From assembly GCF_002105755.1 (NCBI RefSeq), contig NZ_CP020821.1, positions 3,844,001-3,908,000 on the forward strand: a DNA stretch of 64,000 bases, in the 5' to 3' direction. A program made the position numbers and the translations under genes. Source of the stretch: Mycobacterium colombiense CECT 3035. Its GTDB lineage: Bacteria; Actinomycetota; Actinomycetes; Mycobacteriales; Mycobacteriaceae. Positions 19,601 to 31,276 of the stretch are shown here, piece after piece; within the stretch, counting starts at the first letter, position 1, and each line of letters begins with the position of its first letter. A model generated the notes under the pieces. The model was not told the DNA's origin. It searched no databases and saw nothing but the letters and a program-made list of their open reading frames with translations.

Positions 19601-22002
19601 GCGATCTGGATCGCGAAGATGACCACGTTGGACGTCTCGATGCCGTAGTCCTGCGAGTCGTCGAGGATCAGCTCGAGAATCGAGTAGCCGCGCTCGTCCT
19701 GGATCAGCGCGTCGACCTTCTCGATCCACTCGGCGAAGACCTCGTTGCGCAGGTACAGGCTCTTGCCCATCTTGCGGTGCTGCGCGCCGAAACCGGCCAT
19801 CGCCCAGACCGGGCCGCTGGTCACCGGGCCGTCGGTGCTGAACACGTTGGGCTTCTGCTTGCCCTCGGCGATCGCGCGCAGGCCCTTGACGGCCTCCTCG
19901 TGATCGTGGGCCAGCACCACCGCGCGGGATCGGCCGTGGTTGCGGCGCGACAGCGCCCGGCCGATCGATTCCAGCGACGACGCCTGCCCCTCCGGGCTTT
20001 CCATCCAGTCCGCGAGCTCGGCGGCCGCCGCCTTCTTGCGTGACGTCAGGAACGCCGACACCGCGAGCGGGATCAGCGGCTTGGTCGGCTCCGACTCCTC
20101 TTGTGCGGCAAGCTCTTCCAGCGCGATCTCCTTGAGGCGCAGCGCCTCGTCGGTCACGCCCGGCAGCTCGTACTCCGGCTCCTCGGCCTCGGAGGCGTCG
20201 GGGATGATGTTGCCGAAGTCGTCGAACCGCAGCGAATGGCTCTCCAGCGTGGGCGCTCCGGCGGTTTCAGAGGCCGCCTCGGCGGCCGGCGCGGCCGCCA
20301 CGGGCTCCTTCTCGATGACGTCGCGGGGCAGCACCTCGCGCACCACCAGGTGCGCGTTGGCCCCACCGAAACCGAAGCTGGACACCCCGGCCAGCGCGTA
20401 GCCGCCGTAGCGCGGCCAATCACTGGCACTGTCAACGACTTTCAGGCGCATGCCGTCGAAGTCGATGTACGGGCTGGGGCCGGCGAAGTTGATCGACGGA
20501 GGCAGCTTGTCGTGCTGCAACGCCAGCACCACCTTGGCCAGGCTCGCCGCGCCCGCGGCCGACTCCAGGTGTCCCACATTGGTTTTCACCGCACCCAGCA
20601 GCGCCGGACGGTCGGCGGGGCGGCCCCGCCCGACGATGCGGCCCAGCGCCTCGGCCTCGATCGGGTCACCCAGGACGGTGCCGGTGCCGTGCGCCTCGAT
20701 GTAGTCGACGGTGCGCGGATCGATGCCCGCGTCCTTGTAGGCCCGGCGCAGCACCTCGGCCTGGGCGTCCTGGTTGGGGGCGATCAGGCCGTTGGACCGG
20801 CCGTCGTGGTTGACCGCGCTGCCTGCGATCACGGCCAGGATCTGGTCGCCGTCGCGGCGGGCGTCGTCGACCCGCTTGAGCACGAACATGCCGCCACCCT
20901 CGGAGCGGGTGTAGCCGTCGGCGTCCGACGAGAACGACTTGATCCGGCCATCGGGGGCCAGCACCGCGCCGATCTCGTCGAAACCGAGCGTCACCAGCGG
21001 GGTGAGGAGCGCGTTGACGCCGCCCGCGACCGCGACGTCGCACTCGCCGTTGCGCAGCGCCTGGACGGCCTGGTGCGTGGCCACCAGCGAGCTCGAGCAG
21101 GCGGTGTCCAGCGCCACCGACGGGCCGCGGAAGTCGTAGAAGTAGGACACCCGGTTGGCGATGATCGAGCTGGCCGTCCCGGTGATCGCGTAGGGGTGCG
21201 CGACGGTCGGGTCGGACACCGCCAGGAATTGGTAGTCGTTGTTGGAGAAGCCGACGTACACGCCGACGGCCTCGCCACGCAGGCTCGACGCCGGGATGCG
21301 GGCGTGTTCGAGCGCCTCCCAGGTGAGTTCGAGCGCCATCCGCTGCTGCGGGTCGATGTTGTCGGCCTCGGTCTTGGCGACCGCGAAGAACTCGGAGTCG
21401 AAGCCCTTGATGTCCTTCAGGTAGCCACCCCGGGTGCGGGCGGTGCCGACGCGCTGGGCGATGCGCGGCTCCTCGAGGAACTCCGACCAGCGGCCCTCCG
21501 GCAGGTCGGTGATGGCGTCGCGGCCCTCCATGAGCGCGGCCCAGGTCTCGTCCGGGGAGTTCATGTCCCCGGGCAGCCGGGTCGACAGGCCCACGATCGC
21601 GATGTCGACCCGCTCGGCCGGGCCGGTGCGGGTCCAGTCGGCGGCGTCGAGCTCGTCGTCGGGGACCTCCGGCTCGCCCTCGATGATGCGGGTGGCCAGC
21701 GATTCGATCGTCGGGTGCTGGAAGGCCACCGCGACCGACAGGGTGACACCGGTCAGGTCCTCGATGTCGGCGGCCATCGCCACGGCGTCGCGCGACGCCA
21801 GGCCCAGCTCGACCATCGGCACCGACTCGTCGATGTCGTCGGGTGAGCGCCCGACGGCGCGGCCCACCCAGTTGCGCAGCCACTGGCGCATCTCGGGGAC
21901 GGTCATGTCGGTCCCCTTGGCGGGCCGTGTGGCGGGCACCTCCCCGTCAGGGCCGGGAGTGGTCTCTTCGGGATTGGTGTCGGGGTGCTCAGTGTCAGCC
22001 AT
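16633..22002 (-). CDS. pks13: Polyketide synthase Pks13, mycolic acid condensase
   Basis: 1789 residues (1733 in M. tuberculosis). Domains in order: N-terminal acyl carrier (phosphopantetheine serine S70 in GLASRD), ketosynthase about 132-560 (C302 in DTACSSS, H438 in EAHGTGT, H478 in NVGHLE), acyltransferase about 730-1040 (S820 in GQSLGE), second carrier (S1288 in GLDSL), a Pro/Ala-rich linker about 1355-1415, and a C-terminal thioesterase (S1588 in GWSLGG, likely D1615 and H1754). All catalytic residues are present. It condenses meromycoloyl-AMP from FadD32 with the carboxyacyl-CoA from AccD4 to give the alpha-alkyl beta-keto acid that becomes mycolic acid, and passes it to trehalose through the thioesterase. 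The linkers at 560-640 and 1190-1240 probably account for the extra length. Confidence 0.98.
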   Translation of the reverse strand: MADTEHPDTNPEETTPGPDGEVPATRPAKGTDMTVPEMRQWLRNWVGRAVGRSPDDIDESVPMVELGLASRDAVAMAADIEDLTGVTLSVAVAFQHPTIESLATRIIEGEPEVPDDELDAADWTRTGPAERVDIAIVGLSTRLPGDMNSPDETWAALMEGRDAITDLPEGRWSEFLEEPRIAQRVGTARTRGGYLKDIKGFDSEFFAVAKTEADNIDPQQRMALELTWEALEHARIPASSLRGEAVGVYVGFSNNDYQFLAVSDPTVAHPYAITGTASSIIANRVSYFYDFRGPSVALDTACSSSLVATHQAVQALRNGECDVAVAGGVNALLTPLVTLGFDEIGAVLAPDGRIKSFSSDADGYTRSEGGGMFVLKRVDDARRDGDQILAVIAGSAVNHDGRSNGLIAPNQDAQAEVLRRAYKDAGIDPRTVDYIEAHGTGTVLGDPIEAEALGRIVGRGRPADRPALLGAVKTNVGHLESAAGAASLAKVVLALQHDKLPPSINFAGPSPYIDFDGMRLKVVDSASDWPRYGGYALAGVSSFGFGGANAHLVVREVLPRDVIEKEPVAAAPAAEAASETAGAPTLESHSLRFDDFGNIIPDASEAEEPEYELPGVTDEALRLKEIALEELAAQEESEPTKPLIPLAVSAFLTSRKKAAAAELADWMESPEGQASSLESIGRALSRRNHGRSRAVVLAHDHEEAVKGLRAIAEGKQKPNVFSTDGPVTSGPVWAMAGFGAQHRKMGKSLYLRNEVFAEWIEKVDALIQDERGYSILELILDDSQDYGIETSNVVIFAIQIALGELLRHHGAKPAAVVGQSLGEPASAYFAGGLSLADAARVIASRSHLMGEGEAMLFGEYIRFMALVEYSADELKTVFADFPGLEVCVYAAPSQTVIGGPPEQIDAIVARAESEGRFARKLQTKGAGHTSQMDPLLGEFSAELQGITPLSPTVGIFSTVHEGSYIKPGGAPVHDVDYWVKGMRHSVYFTHGVRNAVDSGHTTFLELAPNPVALMQIGLTTAAAGLHDAQLIPTLARKQDDVESMISAMAQLYVHGHDLDIRTLFSRAQGPEDYANIPPTRFKRKEHWLDVHFSGDGSVIMPGTHVALPDGRHVWEYAPRNGETDLAALVRSAATQVLSDAQLVASEQRAVPAAGARLVTTMTRHPGGASVQVHARIDESFTLVYDALVSRAGSNVAALPTAVGAGAAIAAPTAGAAVEAPAAPAEEPDAETLSDSLTNRYLPSSVGRWTPDSGETVGERLGMIVSAAMGYEPEDLPWEVPLIELGLDSLMAVRIKNRVEYDFDLPPIQLTAVRDANLYAIEKLIEYAIEHRDEVEQLHEHQKTLTPEEIAKEQAQLLSGATPTTAAAPAPDPQAEPETQPAPPASDATIPPPPTDPSGPKGAATNGAKPDLAGALSQEAVAKALNSDVPPRDAAERVTFATWAIVTGKSPGGIFNPLPKLDEDTAAKMAQRLSERADGTVTAEDVLTSDTIEALAEKVRQYLEAGQIDGFVRTLRARPEGSSKPAVFVFHPAGGSTVVYEPLLNRLPADTPMYGFERVEGTVQERAAQYVPKLLEMNAGKPFILAGWSLGGALAYACAIGLKRAGEDVRFVGMIDTVRAGEEIPQTQEETRKRWDRYAKFAERTFNVEIPAIPYEQLEELDDEGQVKFVLDIVQQSGVQIPGGIVEHQRTSYLDNRALETVQIEPYDGHVTLYMADRYHDDVIEFEPRYAVRQPDGGWGDYVADLEVVPIGGEHIQAIDEPIIGKVGAHLSDVLNKVEAETSQTSEVGK

Positions 22003-22015
22003 GGTCCTCAGGGAT

Positions 22016-23914
22016 TCAGTCAGTGGAGCTGGCGAAGGCCGTCGGGGAACCGACGCCGCTTCGCAGACTGCCGTCGAGGTAAGCCGCGCGGCAGGCGCGG
22101 TGCCCGATCTTGCCGCTGGAGGTACGCGGGATCGTTCCCGACTGCACCAGCAGCAGGTCGCGGACGGTGACGCCGTGGCGCACGGCGATCGCGGCCCGGA
22201 TGTCGTCGGCGATGGGCTGGTAGTCCAGCTTGTGCGAGCCGGCGGCGCGCTCGGCGACGATCACCAGCTGCTCGGAGGCGTCGTCGGGGTCGTACTTGAT
22301 GCCGGCGTGCGGGTTGTCGAACACTTCCTTCGGCAGCTGGTTGGCCGGCACCGAGAAGGCGGCCACGTAACCGGTGCGCAGCGCCTTGCTGGCTTCCTGT
22401 GCCGAGTATTCGAGGTCCTGCGGGTAGTGGTTGCGGCCGTCGATGATGACCAGGTCCTTGATGCGGCCCGCGATGTAGAGGTGACCCTTGTGGTACGTGC
22501 CGTAGTCGCCGGTCTTGACCCACATGCCGTCGTCGGGGGCGCCCTCGGCGTGCGACTGGCTGATCCGCGACTTGAGGATGTTGCGGAAGACGTCGTTGGT
22601 CTCTTCTTCCTTGCCCCAGTAGCCGATGCCCAGGTTGTTTCCGTGCAGCCAGATCTCGCCGATCTGGCCGTCGGGCAGCTCGCTGGCGGTCTCCGGGTCG
22701 ACGATGACGGCCCACTCGTCCACGCCGATGATGCCGGCGGAAACCTGCGGAACGGCCTTCGGCGAATCGGCGGGCACCTCGACGAAGCGCTGCTTGTTCA
22801 GCTCGTCGCGGTCGACGTGGATGACGGTGGGGGCCTCGTCCATCGGCGTGGTGGAGACGAACAGCGTCGCCTCGGCCAATCCGTAGGAAGGCTTGATCGC
22901 GGTCTCGCGCAGGCCGTAGGGCGAGAACGCCTCGTAGAACTTGCGCATCGACGCCGGGGACACCGGCTCGCTGCCGTTCAGGATCGCCTTGACGTTGCTC
23001 AGGTCCAGCGGCGGCTCGCCCTCCTTGGGCACCCCGCGCACGGCCGCGTGCTCGAACGCGAAGTTCGGCGCCACGGTGATGACCTCGCAGTCCGGGGCGT
23101 CCTCGGGCTTGCGCGCCATCTCGCGGATCCACCGGCCGGGCCGGCGCACGAAGGCGGCCGGCGTCATGAAGGTGAAGTTGTGCCCGATCACCGGCGACAG
23201 CAGCGCGGTGATCAGCCCCATGTCGTGGAAGAACGGCAGCCAGGACAGGCCGCGGTCGGCCTCCTTGCCTTCCAGGCCGTTGAGCACCTGCAGCACGTTG
23301 GTGGGCAGGTTCAGGTGGGTGATCGCCACACCGGTCGGGGTGCGGGTGGATCCGGAGGTGTACTGCAGGTAAGCGATGGTGTTCTCGGTGGCTTCCGGCG
23401 GCTCCCAGGTCGACGCGACCTCGTTGGGCACCGCGTCGACGGCGATGACGCGGGGGCGCTCCTTGGCCGAACGGGCGCGGATGAACTTGCGGACGCCCTC
23501 GGCGGCCTCGGTGGTGGTCAGGATCGTCGACGGGGTGCAGTCGTCGAGCACGGCGTGCAGGCGGCCGACGTGGCCCGGCTCGCTCGGGTCGAACAGCGGC
23601 ACCGCGATCCGGCCGGCATACAGCGCGCCGAAGAGGGCGACGAGGTAGTTCAGGTTCTGCGGGCAGAGCACGGCGATGCGGTCTTCGGGCTGGGTGACCT
23701 GCTGCAGCCGGGCGCCCACGGCACGGTTGCGGGCGCTGAACTCCGACCAGGAGATGTCGCAGGCGACGCCGTCGCGCTCGGTGGAGAAGTCCAGGAACCG
23801 GTAGGCGAGCTTGTCACCGCGAACCTTCGCCCATTTCTCAACGTGCTTGACCAAGTTCGTGTTGTCCGGGAACTTGATCTTTCCATTCACGATGAACGGG
23901 TTGTGGTACACCAT
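22016..23914 (-). CDS. fadD32: Long-chain fatty acid AMP ligase FadD32
   Basis: 632 residues (637 in M. tuberculosis) from ATG 23914 ([12 protein letters not shown]), which sits inside the known N-terminus. It is a fatty acyl-AMP ligase: P-loop [11 protein letters not shown] near residue 185, FFHDMGLI near 235, [11 protein letters not shown] near 320, PSYGLAEAT near 350, [16 protein letters not shown] near 435, [33 protein letters not shown] near 485-520, and [15 protein letters not shown] near the end with the conserved lysine. It activates the meromycolate as an adenylate and loads it on Pks13. First gene of the fadD32-pks13-accD4 operon, 13 bases before pks13. Confidence 0.97.
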   Translation of the reverse strand: MVYHNPFIVNGKIKFPDNTNLVKHVEKWAKVRGDKLAYRFLDFSTERDGVACDISWSEFSARNRAVGARLQQVTQPEDRIAVLCPQNLNYLVALFGALYAGRIAVPLFDPSEPGHVGRLHAVLDDCTPSTILTTTEAAEGVRKFIRARSAKERPRVIAVDAVPNEVASTWEPPEATENTIAYLQYTSGSTRTPTGVAITHLNLPTNVLQVLNGLEGKEADRGLSWLPFFHDMGLITALLSPVIGHNFTFMTPAAFVRRPGRWIREMARKPEDAPDCEVITVAPNFAFEHAAVRGVPKEGEPPLDLSNVKAILNGSEPVSPASMRKFYEAFSPYGLRETAIKPSYGLAEATLFVSTTPMDEAPTVIHVDRDELNKQRFVEVPADSPKAVPQVSAGIIGVDEWAVIVDPETASELPDGQIGEIWLHGNNLGIGYWGKEEETNDVFRNILKSRISQSHAEGAPDDGMWVKTGDYGTYHKGHLYIAGRIKDLVIIDGRNHYPQDLEYSAQEASKALRTGYVAAFSVPANQLPKEVFDNPHAGIKYDPDDASEQLVIVAERAAGSHKLDYQPIADDIRAAIAVRHGVTVRDLLLVQSGTIPRTSSGKIGHRACRAAYLDGSLRSGVGSPTAFASSTD

Positions 23915-23941
23915 GCCGCTCTCCTGTCACACCTGTTTTCG

Positions 23942-24014
23942 GTCGGCTCGGCCGACGCTTTGTCAGTAAGTCGGCTCCGCCGACGGCTTCGTTCTTCAAG
24001 CCGGCTCGGCCGAC
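23942..24014. repeat. Three spaced palindromes upstream of fadD32
   Basis: Three near-identical 15-bp inverted repeats stand 28 and 30 bases apart: GTCGGCTCGGCCGAC (23942-23956), GTCGGCTCCGCCGAC (23970-23984) and GCCGGCTCGGCCGAC (24000-24014). They lie 28-100 bases upstream of the fadD32 start, in its promoter or 5' leader. A similar CCGGCTCGGCCGAC occurs at 25324-25337, just upstream of the Rv3802c-type gene. They could be stacked regulator sites or small RNA hairpins. The rest of 23915-24238 shows nothing else I can name, apart from an AT-richer stretch near 24130-24150. Confidence 0.6.
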
Positions 24015-24238
24015 GGTTACATGTCTACGCGCACACCGGACCTCGCACCGCACCCGCTGGGGAACGCCGGTGATATGCCAGCCCAGCCGGCATCGACCCC
24101 GACGGGGTACGCGACAAAGGTCCGATAGCTCTTAAATTCCTCTTAATGTTACGGGGCTGCCTACGGCAGACCAAATCACAAGGTACCGCTGATCGCCATC
24201 GGCAACCGCCACCTGACGCTTGTGTCCCACCGCCCCGG

Positions 24239-25249
24239 TCATCCGTGTTTCGGTTGTGGCGCATTCGCGATCAGACCGTGAGCCCAGTTGAGCGTCCAGT
24301 CGGTCGCGGGCGCCCCGTCGATGCTCCAGCACTGCGTCGTGGCGTACAGCGCGTGGACCGGCTGACCGGCGCCGCCGGCCAGGGTGTTCAGCGTGGTCGG
24401 CAGGTTGGCGATGCTGAACGCCTCCTCCGGAGCGGCGCAGATCAGGTCGCCCGGCGCGCAGATCTCGTTGGTCTTGCCGTTGAGGTCACCGAAGCCGCCG
24501 GGGCGCGCGCCGGTCATCGTCAGACCCATCCCGGACAGGATGGGCACCTCGTGCAACGTCACCTCGGCGCCCTGCCCCGGCGGGTTGGGCCCGATGTCGT
24601 TGCCGACACCCATCTGGCGACGGCCGTCCGCGATCAACGTCACACCCAGCACCAGGTCGTCGTCCACCGGGCCGCGGCCGTTGCCGATATCGCTGGCGAT
24701 GTCGCCCGCGATCACCGCGCCCTGCGAGAAGCCCATCAGCACGTAACTGGTCAGCGGGCACTTGGTGTTCATGTCGGTCATCGCCTGCACCGTCGCCCGG
24801 GTGCCCTCGGCGCGGCTGGCGTTGTAGGACATCTGGGTGTCGCCGCTCAGCGGATTGTGGAACTGCGCGGTGTACGGGGTGGTGTAGGACTGCACCCGCG
24901 ACGACGGGAACTGCTGGGTGAGGGTCGCGGTCACCTTGTGCAGCAGCGCGTTGGGGAATTGGACGGGGTTGGCGGGGTCGTCCTGCACGGCGGACTCCCA
25001 CGTTCCGGGAACGTTGACCAGCAACACATCCGGGCACGACGAGTCCTGAGAGGCGGGCCGCGGCTTGTGCGGGTGCGTCGTCGTCGACGTCGGGGGCAGG
25101 ACCCCGGGCGGCACCGCGCTGGGCTCGGACTGATGGCCGCGCAGCAGCGTCACCGCGGCCAGGATGGCGAGGAAGACGACGGCCGCGACCGAGAGCGCAG
25201 CGATCAAGGCGAGGGTGCGTTGGCGCTTACGCCGCGCGCTTTTAGCCAT
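24239..25249 (-). CDS. Cutinase-like phospholipase/thioesterase (Rv3802c homologue)
   Basis: 336 residues from ATG 25249, the same length as Rv3802c. Residues 17-36 form a membrane anchor or signal ([19 protein letters not shown]), followed by a Pro/Thr linker to residue 68. The alpha/beta-hydrolase (cutinase) domain has the catalytic triad S175 (GFSQG), D268 (PGDLIC) and H299 (PVHA), and four cysteines likely to form disulfides. Rv3802c is an essential periplasmic lipase with phospholipase A and thioesterase activity linked to mycolate and envelope homeostasis. The gene stands between fadD32 and fbpD in the conserved order, but the 324-base gap to fadD32 suggests the fadD32 operon has its own promoter. 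Confidence 0.94.
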   Translation of the reverse strand: MAKSARRKRQRTLALIAALSVAAVVFLAILAAVTLLRGHQSEPSAVPPGVLPPTSTTTHPHKPRPASQDSSCPDVLLVNVPGTWESAVQDDPANPVQFPNALLHKVTATLTQQFPSSRVQSYTTPYTAQFHNPLSGDTQMSYNASRAEGTRATVQAMTDMNTKCPLTSYVLMGFSQGAVIAGDIASDIGNGRGPVDDDLVLGVTLIADGRRQMGVGNDIGPNPPGQGAEVTLHEVPILSGMGLTMTGARPGGFGDLNGKTNEICAPGDLICAAPEEAFSIANLPTTLNTLAGGAGQPVHALYATTQCWSIDGAPATDWTLNWAHGLIANAPQPKHG

Positions 25250-25371
25250 GTTCTCCTGCCAGCAGAGTCGGTGGATCGCAGCTGCGCGGTCCTCCCGACC
25301 CCTGCTGCACCCCCTACACGGTACCGGCTCGGCCGACTGGGCCAGTCGGGCAGCGACCCCCTAGCGACGGG

Positions 25372-26283
25372 CTAGCGGATGGCGCCGACGATGTCGCCCG
25401 ACATGGCGCCCAGCTGCCCCGACCACGAGCCCCAGCCGTTGTCGCCGCCGCCGGGGAAGTCGAAGTGGCCGTTGTGCCCGCCGTTGCTGCGGTACTGCTG
25501 ATAGAACTCGCGCGAGCTACCCATCGCCGCACCGGCCTGCCCGATCATCGCGGCGTCGTCGCCGCCCATGTTGGTCGGGCTCCACACCCACACCCGGGTG
25601 TTGTTCTGCGCCAGCAGCGAGGCATGCACGTAGGGGTCGTGCCACTTCCACCGGCCCAGCTGCGGGGCTCCCCACATGCCGTTGCCGTCGACGCCGCCGA
25701 ACTGCTGCAGGCCCGCCAGGATCGCGCCGTTGTAGTTGGTGCTCGACGGGTAGAGGAACCCGGACAGCGATCCGGCCATGCCGAACCGGTCGGGGTGGAA
25801 TGCGGCCAGCGCCATCGCGGCGTAGCCACCCTGGGAGGCGCCGACGGCGGCGTGTCCGCCGGGCGCCAGGCCCTTGTTGGCGGCCAGCCAGTCGGGCAGC
25901 TCGCTGGACAGGAACGTGTCCCACTGCTTGCTGCCGTCCTGCTCCCAGTTGGTGTACATGCTCCACGCGCCGCCGGCCGGGGCCACCACCGAGATGCCCT
26001 TTCCGCCGAGCGTGTTCATCGCGTTACCGGCGGTGACCCAGTTGCTCACGTCCGGGGCGGCGTTGAAGGCGTCGAGCAGGTAGACCGCGTGCGGGCCGCC
26101 GGCCATGAAGGCCACCGGGATGTCGCGACCCATCGCCGCCGACGGAACCATCAGGCTTTCGTAGCCCGCCGCCCTGGCTTTGCCGACCGTCGCGGCGGTC
26201 TGCAGCGCGAAGGCCAACCCGACGGCCAGCACGGCTACGCAGAACACCCGGAAAAGCGCCGACATACCCCGCACGACCGTCAT
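25372..26283 (-). CDS. fbpD: MPT51/FbpD, antigen 85-related secreted protein
   Basis: 303 residues from ATG 26283, preceded by GGAGG at good spacing. A signal peptide covers residues 1-39 (cleavage near KARAAG). The alpha/beta-hydrolase fold follows the Ag85 pattern ([64 protein letters not shown]). MPT51 is known as a non-catalytic relative that may bind carbohydrate or fibronectin. Here the nucleophile-elbow position is GASQGG with S150, whereas the M. tuberculosis protein as I recall it has alanine. The acidic triad residue of Ag85 (in FLEGF) is not obvious; the aligned segment is GQAGAAMG. A late histidine is present. Transcribed in the same direction as fbpA and 150 bases from it. Confidence 0.94.
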   Translation of the reverse strand: MTVVRGMSALFRVFCVAVLAVGLAFALQTAATVGKARAAGYESLMVPSAAMGRDIPVAFMAGGPHAVYLLDAFNAAPDVSNWVTAGNAMNTLGGKGISVVAPAGGAWSMYTNWEQDGSKQWDTFLSSELPDWLAANKGLAPGGHAAVGASQGGYAAMALAAFHPDRFGMAGSLSGFLYPSSTNYNGAILAGLQQFGGVDGNGMWGAPQLGRWKWHDPYVHASLLAQNNTRVWVWSPTNMGGDDAAMIGQAGAAMGSSREFYQQYRSNGGHNGHFDFPGGGDNGWGSWSGQLGAMSGDIVGAIR

Positions 26284-26381
26284 GTCCACCCTCCATCTGT
26301 AGTCGCTGAAAGCACATTAGCCAGGGCCGTAGTTCCCCTGCGCGCCGGGTAGTGAAACAAGTCACACGGTCCGCAAACGAG

Positions 26382-26413
26382 AGCGGCGGGAATCCCGAAG
26401 GATTCCCGCCGCT
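26382..26413 (-). terminator. Strong hairpin terminator after fbpA
   Basis: A perfect 14-bp inverted repeat, AGCGGCGGGAATCC (26382-26395) and GGATTCCCGCCGCT (26400-26413), with a four-base CGAA loop, begins about 20 bases beyond the fbpA stop in the minus direction. No U-tract follows. It probably ends or attenuates fbpA transcription before fbpD. Confidence 0.8.
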
Positions 26414-26433
26414 GGTCGTACTGCTTGGCGTGG

Positions 26434-27868
<1,435 letters not shown>

Positions 27869-29842
27869 TTACTCGCGCGGTGGGGGCGGCGCCTCTTCGG
27901 GTACCGGCAGCCCGCAACGGGCCAGTTCGTAGCGGGGCACCCGGTCGATGCGGTAACCGGTGAACCGGAAGGAGTTCACCAGGTTGGACACGAATCGGTG
28001 CGGGGTCATCGGCGCGCGCACCGAGCTGAGCACCGCCTTGGTCTCGGGGCATTGCAGCGCCGAGACGGCCTGGGCGACCCACTGCGCATCCAGATAGCCA
28101 GGAATCCCCGGGGGCAGCTTCACCCAGGGGCCGTCGGCGATCACCCAGTCGGGAAAGAGGTTCTTGTCGTGTCCGATGCGGCCGTGCTTGAGCCGTTCGG
28201 TGTGTTGCGCAAGCGGATTCGCCAAACCGATCTGATCGATGACGCGGACATCGAGCCCGACGTTCATGCCGACCATCCCGAGGTTGGTGAAAAACACGGC
28301 ATGCTGGGGTTTTTGCGCGGACGTGTCGCCGGGCGCCGGCTGCGCCTGCGGCACCAGGTCCCACTGGATGTAATTGCCCGACGGCAGCAGCAACGCGCCG
28401 CCGGGGGTGTTGTTGAGGGCGGTCAGGATGGCCGCCATCCGCGGATAGCCCAGGTAGTCCGCGGCGGTCAGCGGGTGCGCATGGCCGGTGGCCTGGGCGT
28501 AGAAGCGGCGTTCGTCGACGATGCCGGAGTAGGTGACGTGGGTGGCGTCGTCGCCCATGCCCGGCGAATTCGCCGCCCACAGAGCCCATCCGGCCAACCC
28601 CAGCCATAACGCGCCGGCCGCGCCGGCGACCCAGTTACCGGTCTCCCGTGAATAGTCCTGGCCGTCGGGGATGGCGATCGGGATGACGGCGACCGGCGCC
28701 AGCAGGCAGAACAGCGGGGCAAGCAGCACGCGCGCGTGCATGAAGTCGCCGCCTTGCCGGATCCAGTAGAGCGCCTGCAACAGCCCGCTGATCAGCACCC
28801 ACGCCACCACCGCGGGCGGGCTGTGCACGGCGCGGGCCACCCGCCCGTAGTTGGGCGCCAGCGCGGGGCGCAGGAACGACGGCCGCCGGCGGGCGGCGAA
28901 CAGCAGCACGCCCAGCGGCACGAGGAGCACCAGGGGGATCCACACCGCGTACGGAGCGTCGAAGTTGGAGAGGTAGATCATGCCCTGAGACCACTTGTCC
29001 CCGGCCGCGTCCTTGGCTAGGGCGGTGCCGGGCACCAGCAGGCCGTAGTAGCCCATCCGGAAAATCTCGTAGGCGACCGGCACGAAACCCCCGGCCACCA
29101 CGACCAGCACCCGGCGGCGCCACGTGCGGGCCGCGACCAGCATCATGATCAGCGCCAGCCCGCCCATCAGCGCCAGTTCCGGCCGGACCAGCACGCTGAA
29201 CCCGGCGACGAACGCCAGCAGGCCGGCGAACACCTTGTTATCGGTGCGGTTGCGCACCGGCTGCGCCCAGCAGACCATCATCCACCACAGCAGCCCGAGA
29301 TAGGCCAGCGCCAAACCGCTTTCCAGCCCGGAGGTGGCGAAGTCCCGCGCCGGCGGCAGCGCGATGTAGACCAGCGCGCCGGCGGGCAACATGATCGCCC
29401 TGCGGCCCCGCAGGCTCGGGGCGTACAACCGCGCGGCGCCCAGCATCAGCAGCGCCACCCCCGCCACCGAGAACACCAGGGCGAGCGCGAGCGCCACGTA
29501 CTCCATGCGCAGCGGGCCGCCGACCCAGCTGCCGACGTACATCAGGTACGTCCAGGCCGTGGAGGTGTTGGCCTCCACCCGCTCACCCTGGTTGAACACC
29601 GGCCCGTTGCCGGCGAGCAGATTGCGCACGGTGCGCAGCACGATCAGCCCGTCGTCGGCGATCCACCGGCGCTGCCAACTCCCCCAACCGAACAGGACGG
29701 CGACCACCGCCACGCTGATCCACAGGCTGACCCGCACCATGGTGGTGTACGGGAACACCGGCCAGCCGGGCCGCCTGATCACCGGCCGGCTGCGCATCAT
29801 GCGCGCTTTGAGAGCCTGCAGTTCGGGGCTAACCGAAGGCAA
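27869..29842 (-). CDS. aftB: Terminal beta-(1->2) arabinofuranosyltransferase AftB
   Basis: 657 residues from TTG 29842, overlapping the ubiA end by 14 bases. ATG 29800 (MMRSRPVIRRPG) or a Met near residue 35 (MVRVSLWIS, the M. tuberculosis start) are alternatives, so the N-terminus is uncertain. GT-C enzyme: the first membrane helix near residue 40-58, then the catalytic-loop WIADDGLIVLRTVRNLLAGNGPVFN with paired aspartates, about nine more helices, and a C-terminal soluble domain from about residue 430 (NSPGMGDDATHVTYSGIVDERR, DVRVIDQIGLANPLAQHTERL). It caps arabinan of arabinogalactan and lipoarabinomannan with the terminal beta-1,2 arabinose. Last gene of the glf-glfT2-PAP2-ubiA-aftB run. 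Confidence 0.95.
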   Translation of the reverse strand: MPSVSPELQALKARMMRSRPVIRRPGWPVFPYTTMVRVSLWISVAVVAVLFGWGSWQRRWIADDGLIVLRTVRNLLAGNGPVFNQGERVEANTSTAWTYLMYVGSWVGGPLRMEYVALALALVFSVAGVALLMLGAARLYAPSLRGRRAIMLPAGALVYIALPPARDFATSGLESGLALAYLGLLWWMMVCWAQPVRNRTDNKVFAGLLAFVAGFSVLVRPELALMGGLALIMMLVAARTWRRRVLVVVAGGFVPVAYEIFRMGYYGLLVPGTALAKDAAGDKWSQGMIYLSNFDAPYAVWIPLVLLVPLGVLLFAARRRPSFLRPALAPNYGRVARAVHSPPAVVAWVLISGLLQALYWIRQGGDFMHARVLLAPLFCLLAPVAVIPIAIPDGQDYSRETGNWVAGAAGALWLGLAGWALWAANSPGMGDDATHVTYSGIVDERRFYAQATGHAHPLTAADYLGYPRMAAILTALNNTPGGALLLPSGNYIQWDLVPQAQPAPGDTSAQKPQHAVFFTNLGMVGMNVGLDVRVIDQIGLANPLAQHTERLKHGRIGHDKNLFPDWVIADGPWVKLPPGIPGYLDAQWVAQAVSALQCPETKAVLSSVRAPMTPHRFVSNLVNSFRFTGYRIDRVPRYELARCGLPVPEEAPPPPRE

Positions 29843-30737
29843 CGGCGGCTCCGACCGTCGCGATCCACGCCAGGAACAACAGCTGCAGCACCCGGTCCCG
29901 CAGCGCGATGTCTTCGGGTTCGCCGGCCAGTCCGCCGTCCACGTCGACCGCGTAGCGCAGGATCGCGATGGTGAACGGCACCAGCGACACCGCGTACCAG
30001 GACCCCGAGTGGTGGTCGCGCTCGAATGCCCACAGGCCGTAGCAGATCACCACCGCGGTGGCCGACATCGTCCAGACGAAGCGCAGATAGGTGCTGGTGT
30101 AGCTCTCCAGCGATTTGCGGATCTTGGCCCCGGTACGCTCGGCGACCTGCAGCTCGGCATAGCGCTTGCCGGCCACCATGAACAGCGAAGCGAACGCTGC
30201 CGACAACAGGAACCACTGCGACAGCGGGATGTCGGTGGCCACGCCGCCGGCGATGGCCCGGAGCAGATACGCCGACGACACGATGCAAATGTCAAGCACC
30301 GCTTGGTGTTTGAGGCCGAAGCAGTACGCCAGCTGCATGACGATGTAGACGGCCATCACCAGCGTCAGGTTCGGCGTCACGATCCACGCGATGCCCAGCG
30401 AGGCCACCCCCAGCACCAGCGCCAGCACGTAGGCCAGCCACTCGGGGACGACGCCGGCCGCGATCGGGCGGAACCGTTTGGTCGGGTGCTCCCGGTCGGC
30501 CTCGACGTCGCGCACGTCGTTGACCAGATAGACCGCCGACGCCGCCAGGCTGAATACCACGAACGCCAATGCCACCTGCGTGAGCATCTGACCGTATTCG
30601 TAGCGGATACCGCTGCCCAGCCCGGCCACCGGCGCGGCCAGCACCAGTACGTTCTTCACCCACTGCCGGGGGCGGATCGCCTTGATCACCCCGGCGACCA
30701 GATTGGCGGGCGGTCGGGTCACGACGTCCTCACTCAT
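29829..30737 (-). CDS. ubiA: Decaprenyl-phosphate 5-phosphoribosyltransferase UbiA (DPPR synthase)
   Basis: 302 residues, as in M. tuberculosis Rv3806c. UbiA-superfamily membrane protein with about nine helices. The first aspartate-rich motif NDVRDVEAD has N73, D74, D77 and D81; the second acidic segment is around DICIVSSAYLLRAIAGG near residue 150-165. It joins decaprenyl phosphate with phosphoribosyl pyrophosphate, the first committed step to decaprenyl-phosphate arabinose, the donor for all Emb and Aft enzymes. The gene overlaps the PAP2 phosphatase upstream (ATG 30737 against stop 30734) and aftB downstream, so the genes are tightly coupled. Confidence 0.97.
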   Translation of the reverse strand: MSEDVVTRPPANLVAGVIKAIRPRQWVKNVLVLAAPVAGLGSGIRYEYGQMLTQVALAFVVFSLAASAVYLVNDVRDVEADREHPTKRFRPIAAGVVPEWLAYVLALVLGVASLGIAWIVTPNLTLVMAVYIVMQLAYCFGLKHQAVLDICIVSSAYLLRAIAGGVATDIPLSQWFLLSAAFASLFMVAGKRYAELQVAERTGAKIRKSLESYTSTYLRFVWTMSATAVVICYGLWAFERDHHSGSWYAVSLVPFTIAILRYAVDVDGGLAGEPEDIALRDRVLQLLFLAWIATVGAAVAFG

Positions 30738-31276
30738 GCGGCTCCACCTCTTGCGACCTCTCCTGCGCGGCGCGCGATCGCCGCAACGACGGCACCGAGG
30801 GCGATGCCGAACGCCACGTCGCTGGGGTAGTGCACGCCCAGCAGCATCCGCGACAGCGCCATCGGGGGCACCAGGACGGCGGGCAGCGGCAGGCCCGTGG
30901 TCCGGCCCATCAGGATCGCCGCGGCGGTGGTCGAAGTGGCATGTGCCGACGGGAAACTCAGTTGGCTGGGGGTGCCGACGTTGACCGCGACGGCGGGATC
31001 ATGCGGCCGCTTGCGGCGCACGATCCGCTTGACGATGACGGCCGCCGCGTGTGCGGCGAAGGCCCCGGCCCCGGCCACCAGCCAGTCCCAGCTGCGCTTC
31101 GGGGAGAGCACCGCACCGAGCGCGGCGACGGCCACCCAGCCGAGGCTGTGCTCGCCGAAGTGGGACAGCGCGCGCGCCACCGGTAGGGCCCCGGGGCGAT
31201 CGCTCAGCGCCGCCTGGACGGCGACCAGCGCGGCTACCTCGCCGCGGGGCGCCTGCGCAGCGGCGGCCTCATGCAT
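30734..31276 (-). CDS. PAP2-family phosphatase, likely decaprenylphosphoryl-ribose 5'-phosphate phosphatase
   Basis: 180 residues (165 in Rv3807c). The three PAP2 motifs are visible: KRIVRRKRP near residue 90, FPSAHATS near 110, and SRMLLGVHYPSD near 145, with several membrane helices. The expected reaction removes the 5'-phosphate from decaprenylphosphoryl-5-phosphoribose before epimerisation to the arabinose form; this role for Rv3807c is inferred in the literature mainly from its place. It overlaps glfT2 by eight bases and ubiA by four. The start could be a few codons later (a Met-rich or Ala-rich beginning, MHEAAAAQAPRG, precedes the conserved part). Confidence 0.9.
   Translation of the reverse strand: MHEAAAAQAPRGEVAALVAVQAALSDRPGALPVARALSHFGEHSLGWVAVAALGAVLSPKRSWDWLVAGAGAFAAHAAAVIVKRIVRRKRPHDPAVAVNVGTPSQLSFPSAHATSTTAAAILMGRTTGLPLPAVLVPPMALSRMLLGVHYPSDVAFGIALGAVVAAIARRAGEVARGGAA

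Noticed and set aside
16696..20043. Plus-strand open frame of 1115 codons opposite pks13
   Set aside because: It is the antisense shadow of pks13 in a GC-rich genome; composition is Arg/Val/His-heavy and no motif is seen, while pks13 shows every catalytic residue.
21434..24073. Plus-strand open frame of 879 codons across pks13 and fadD32
   Set aside because: It spans two real minus-strand genes and their spacer, so it cannot be a conserved gene.
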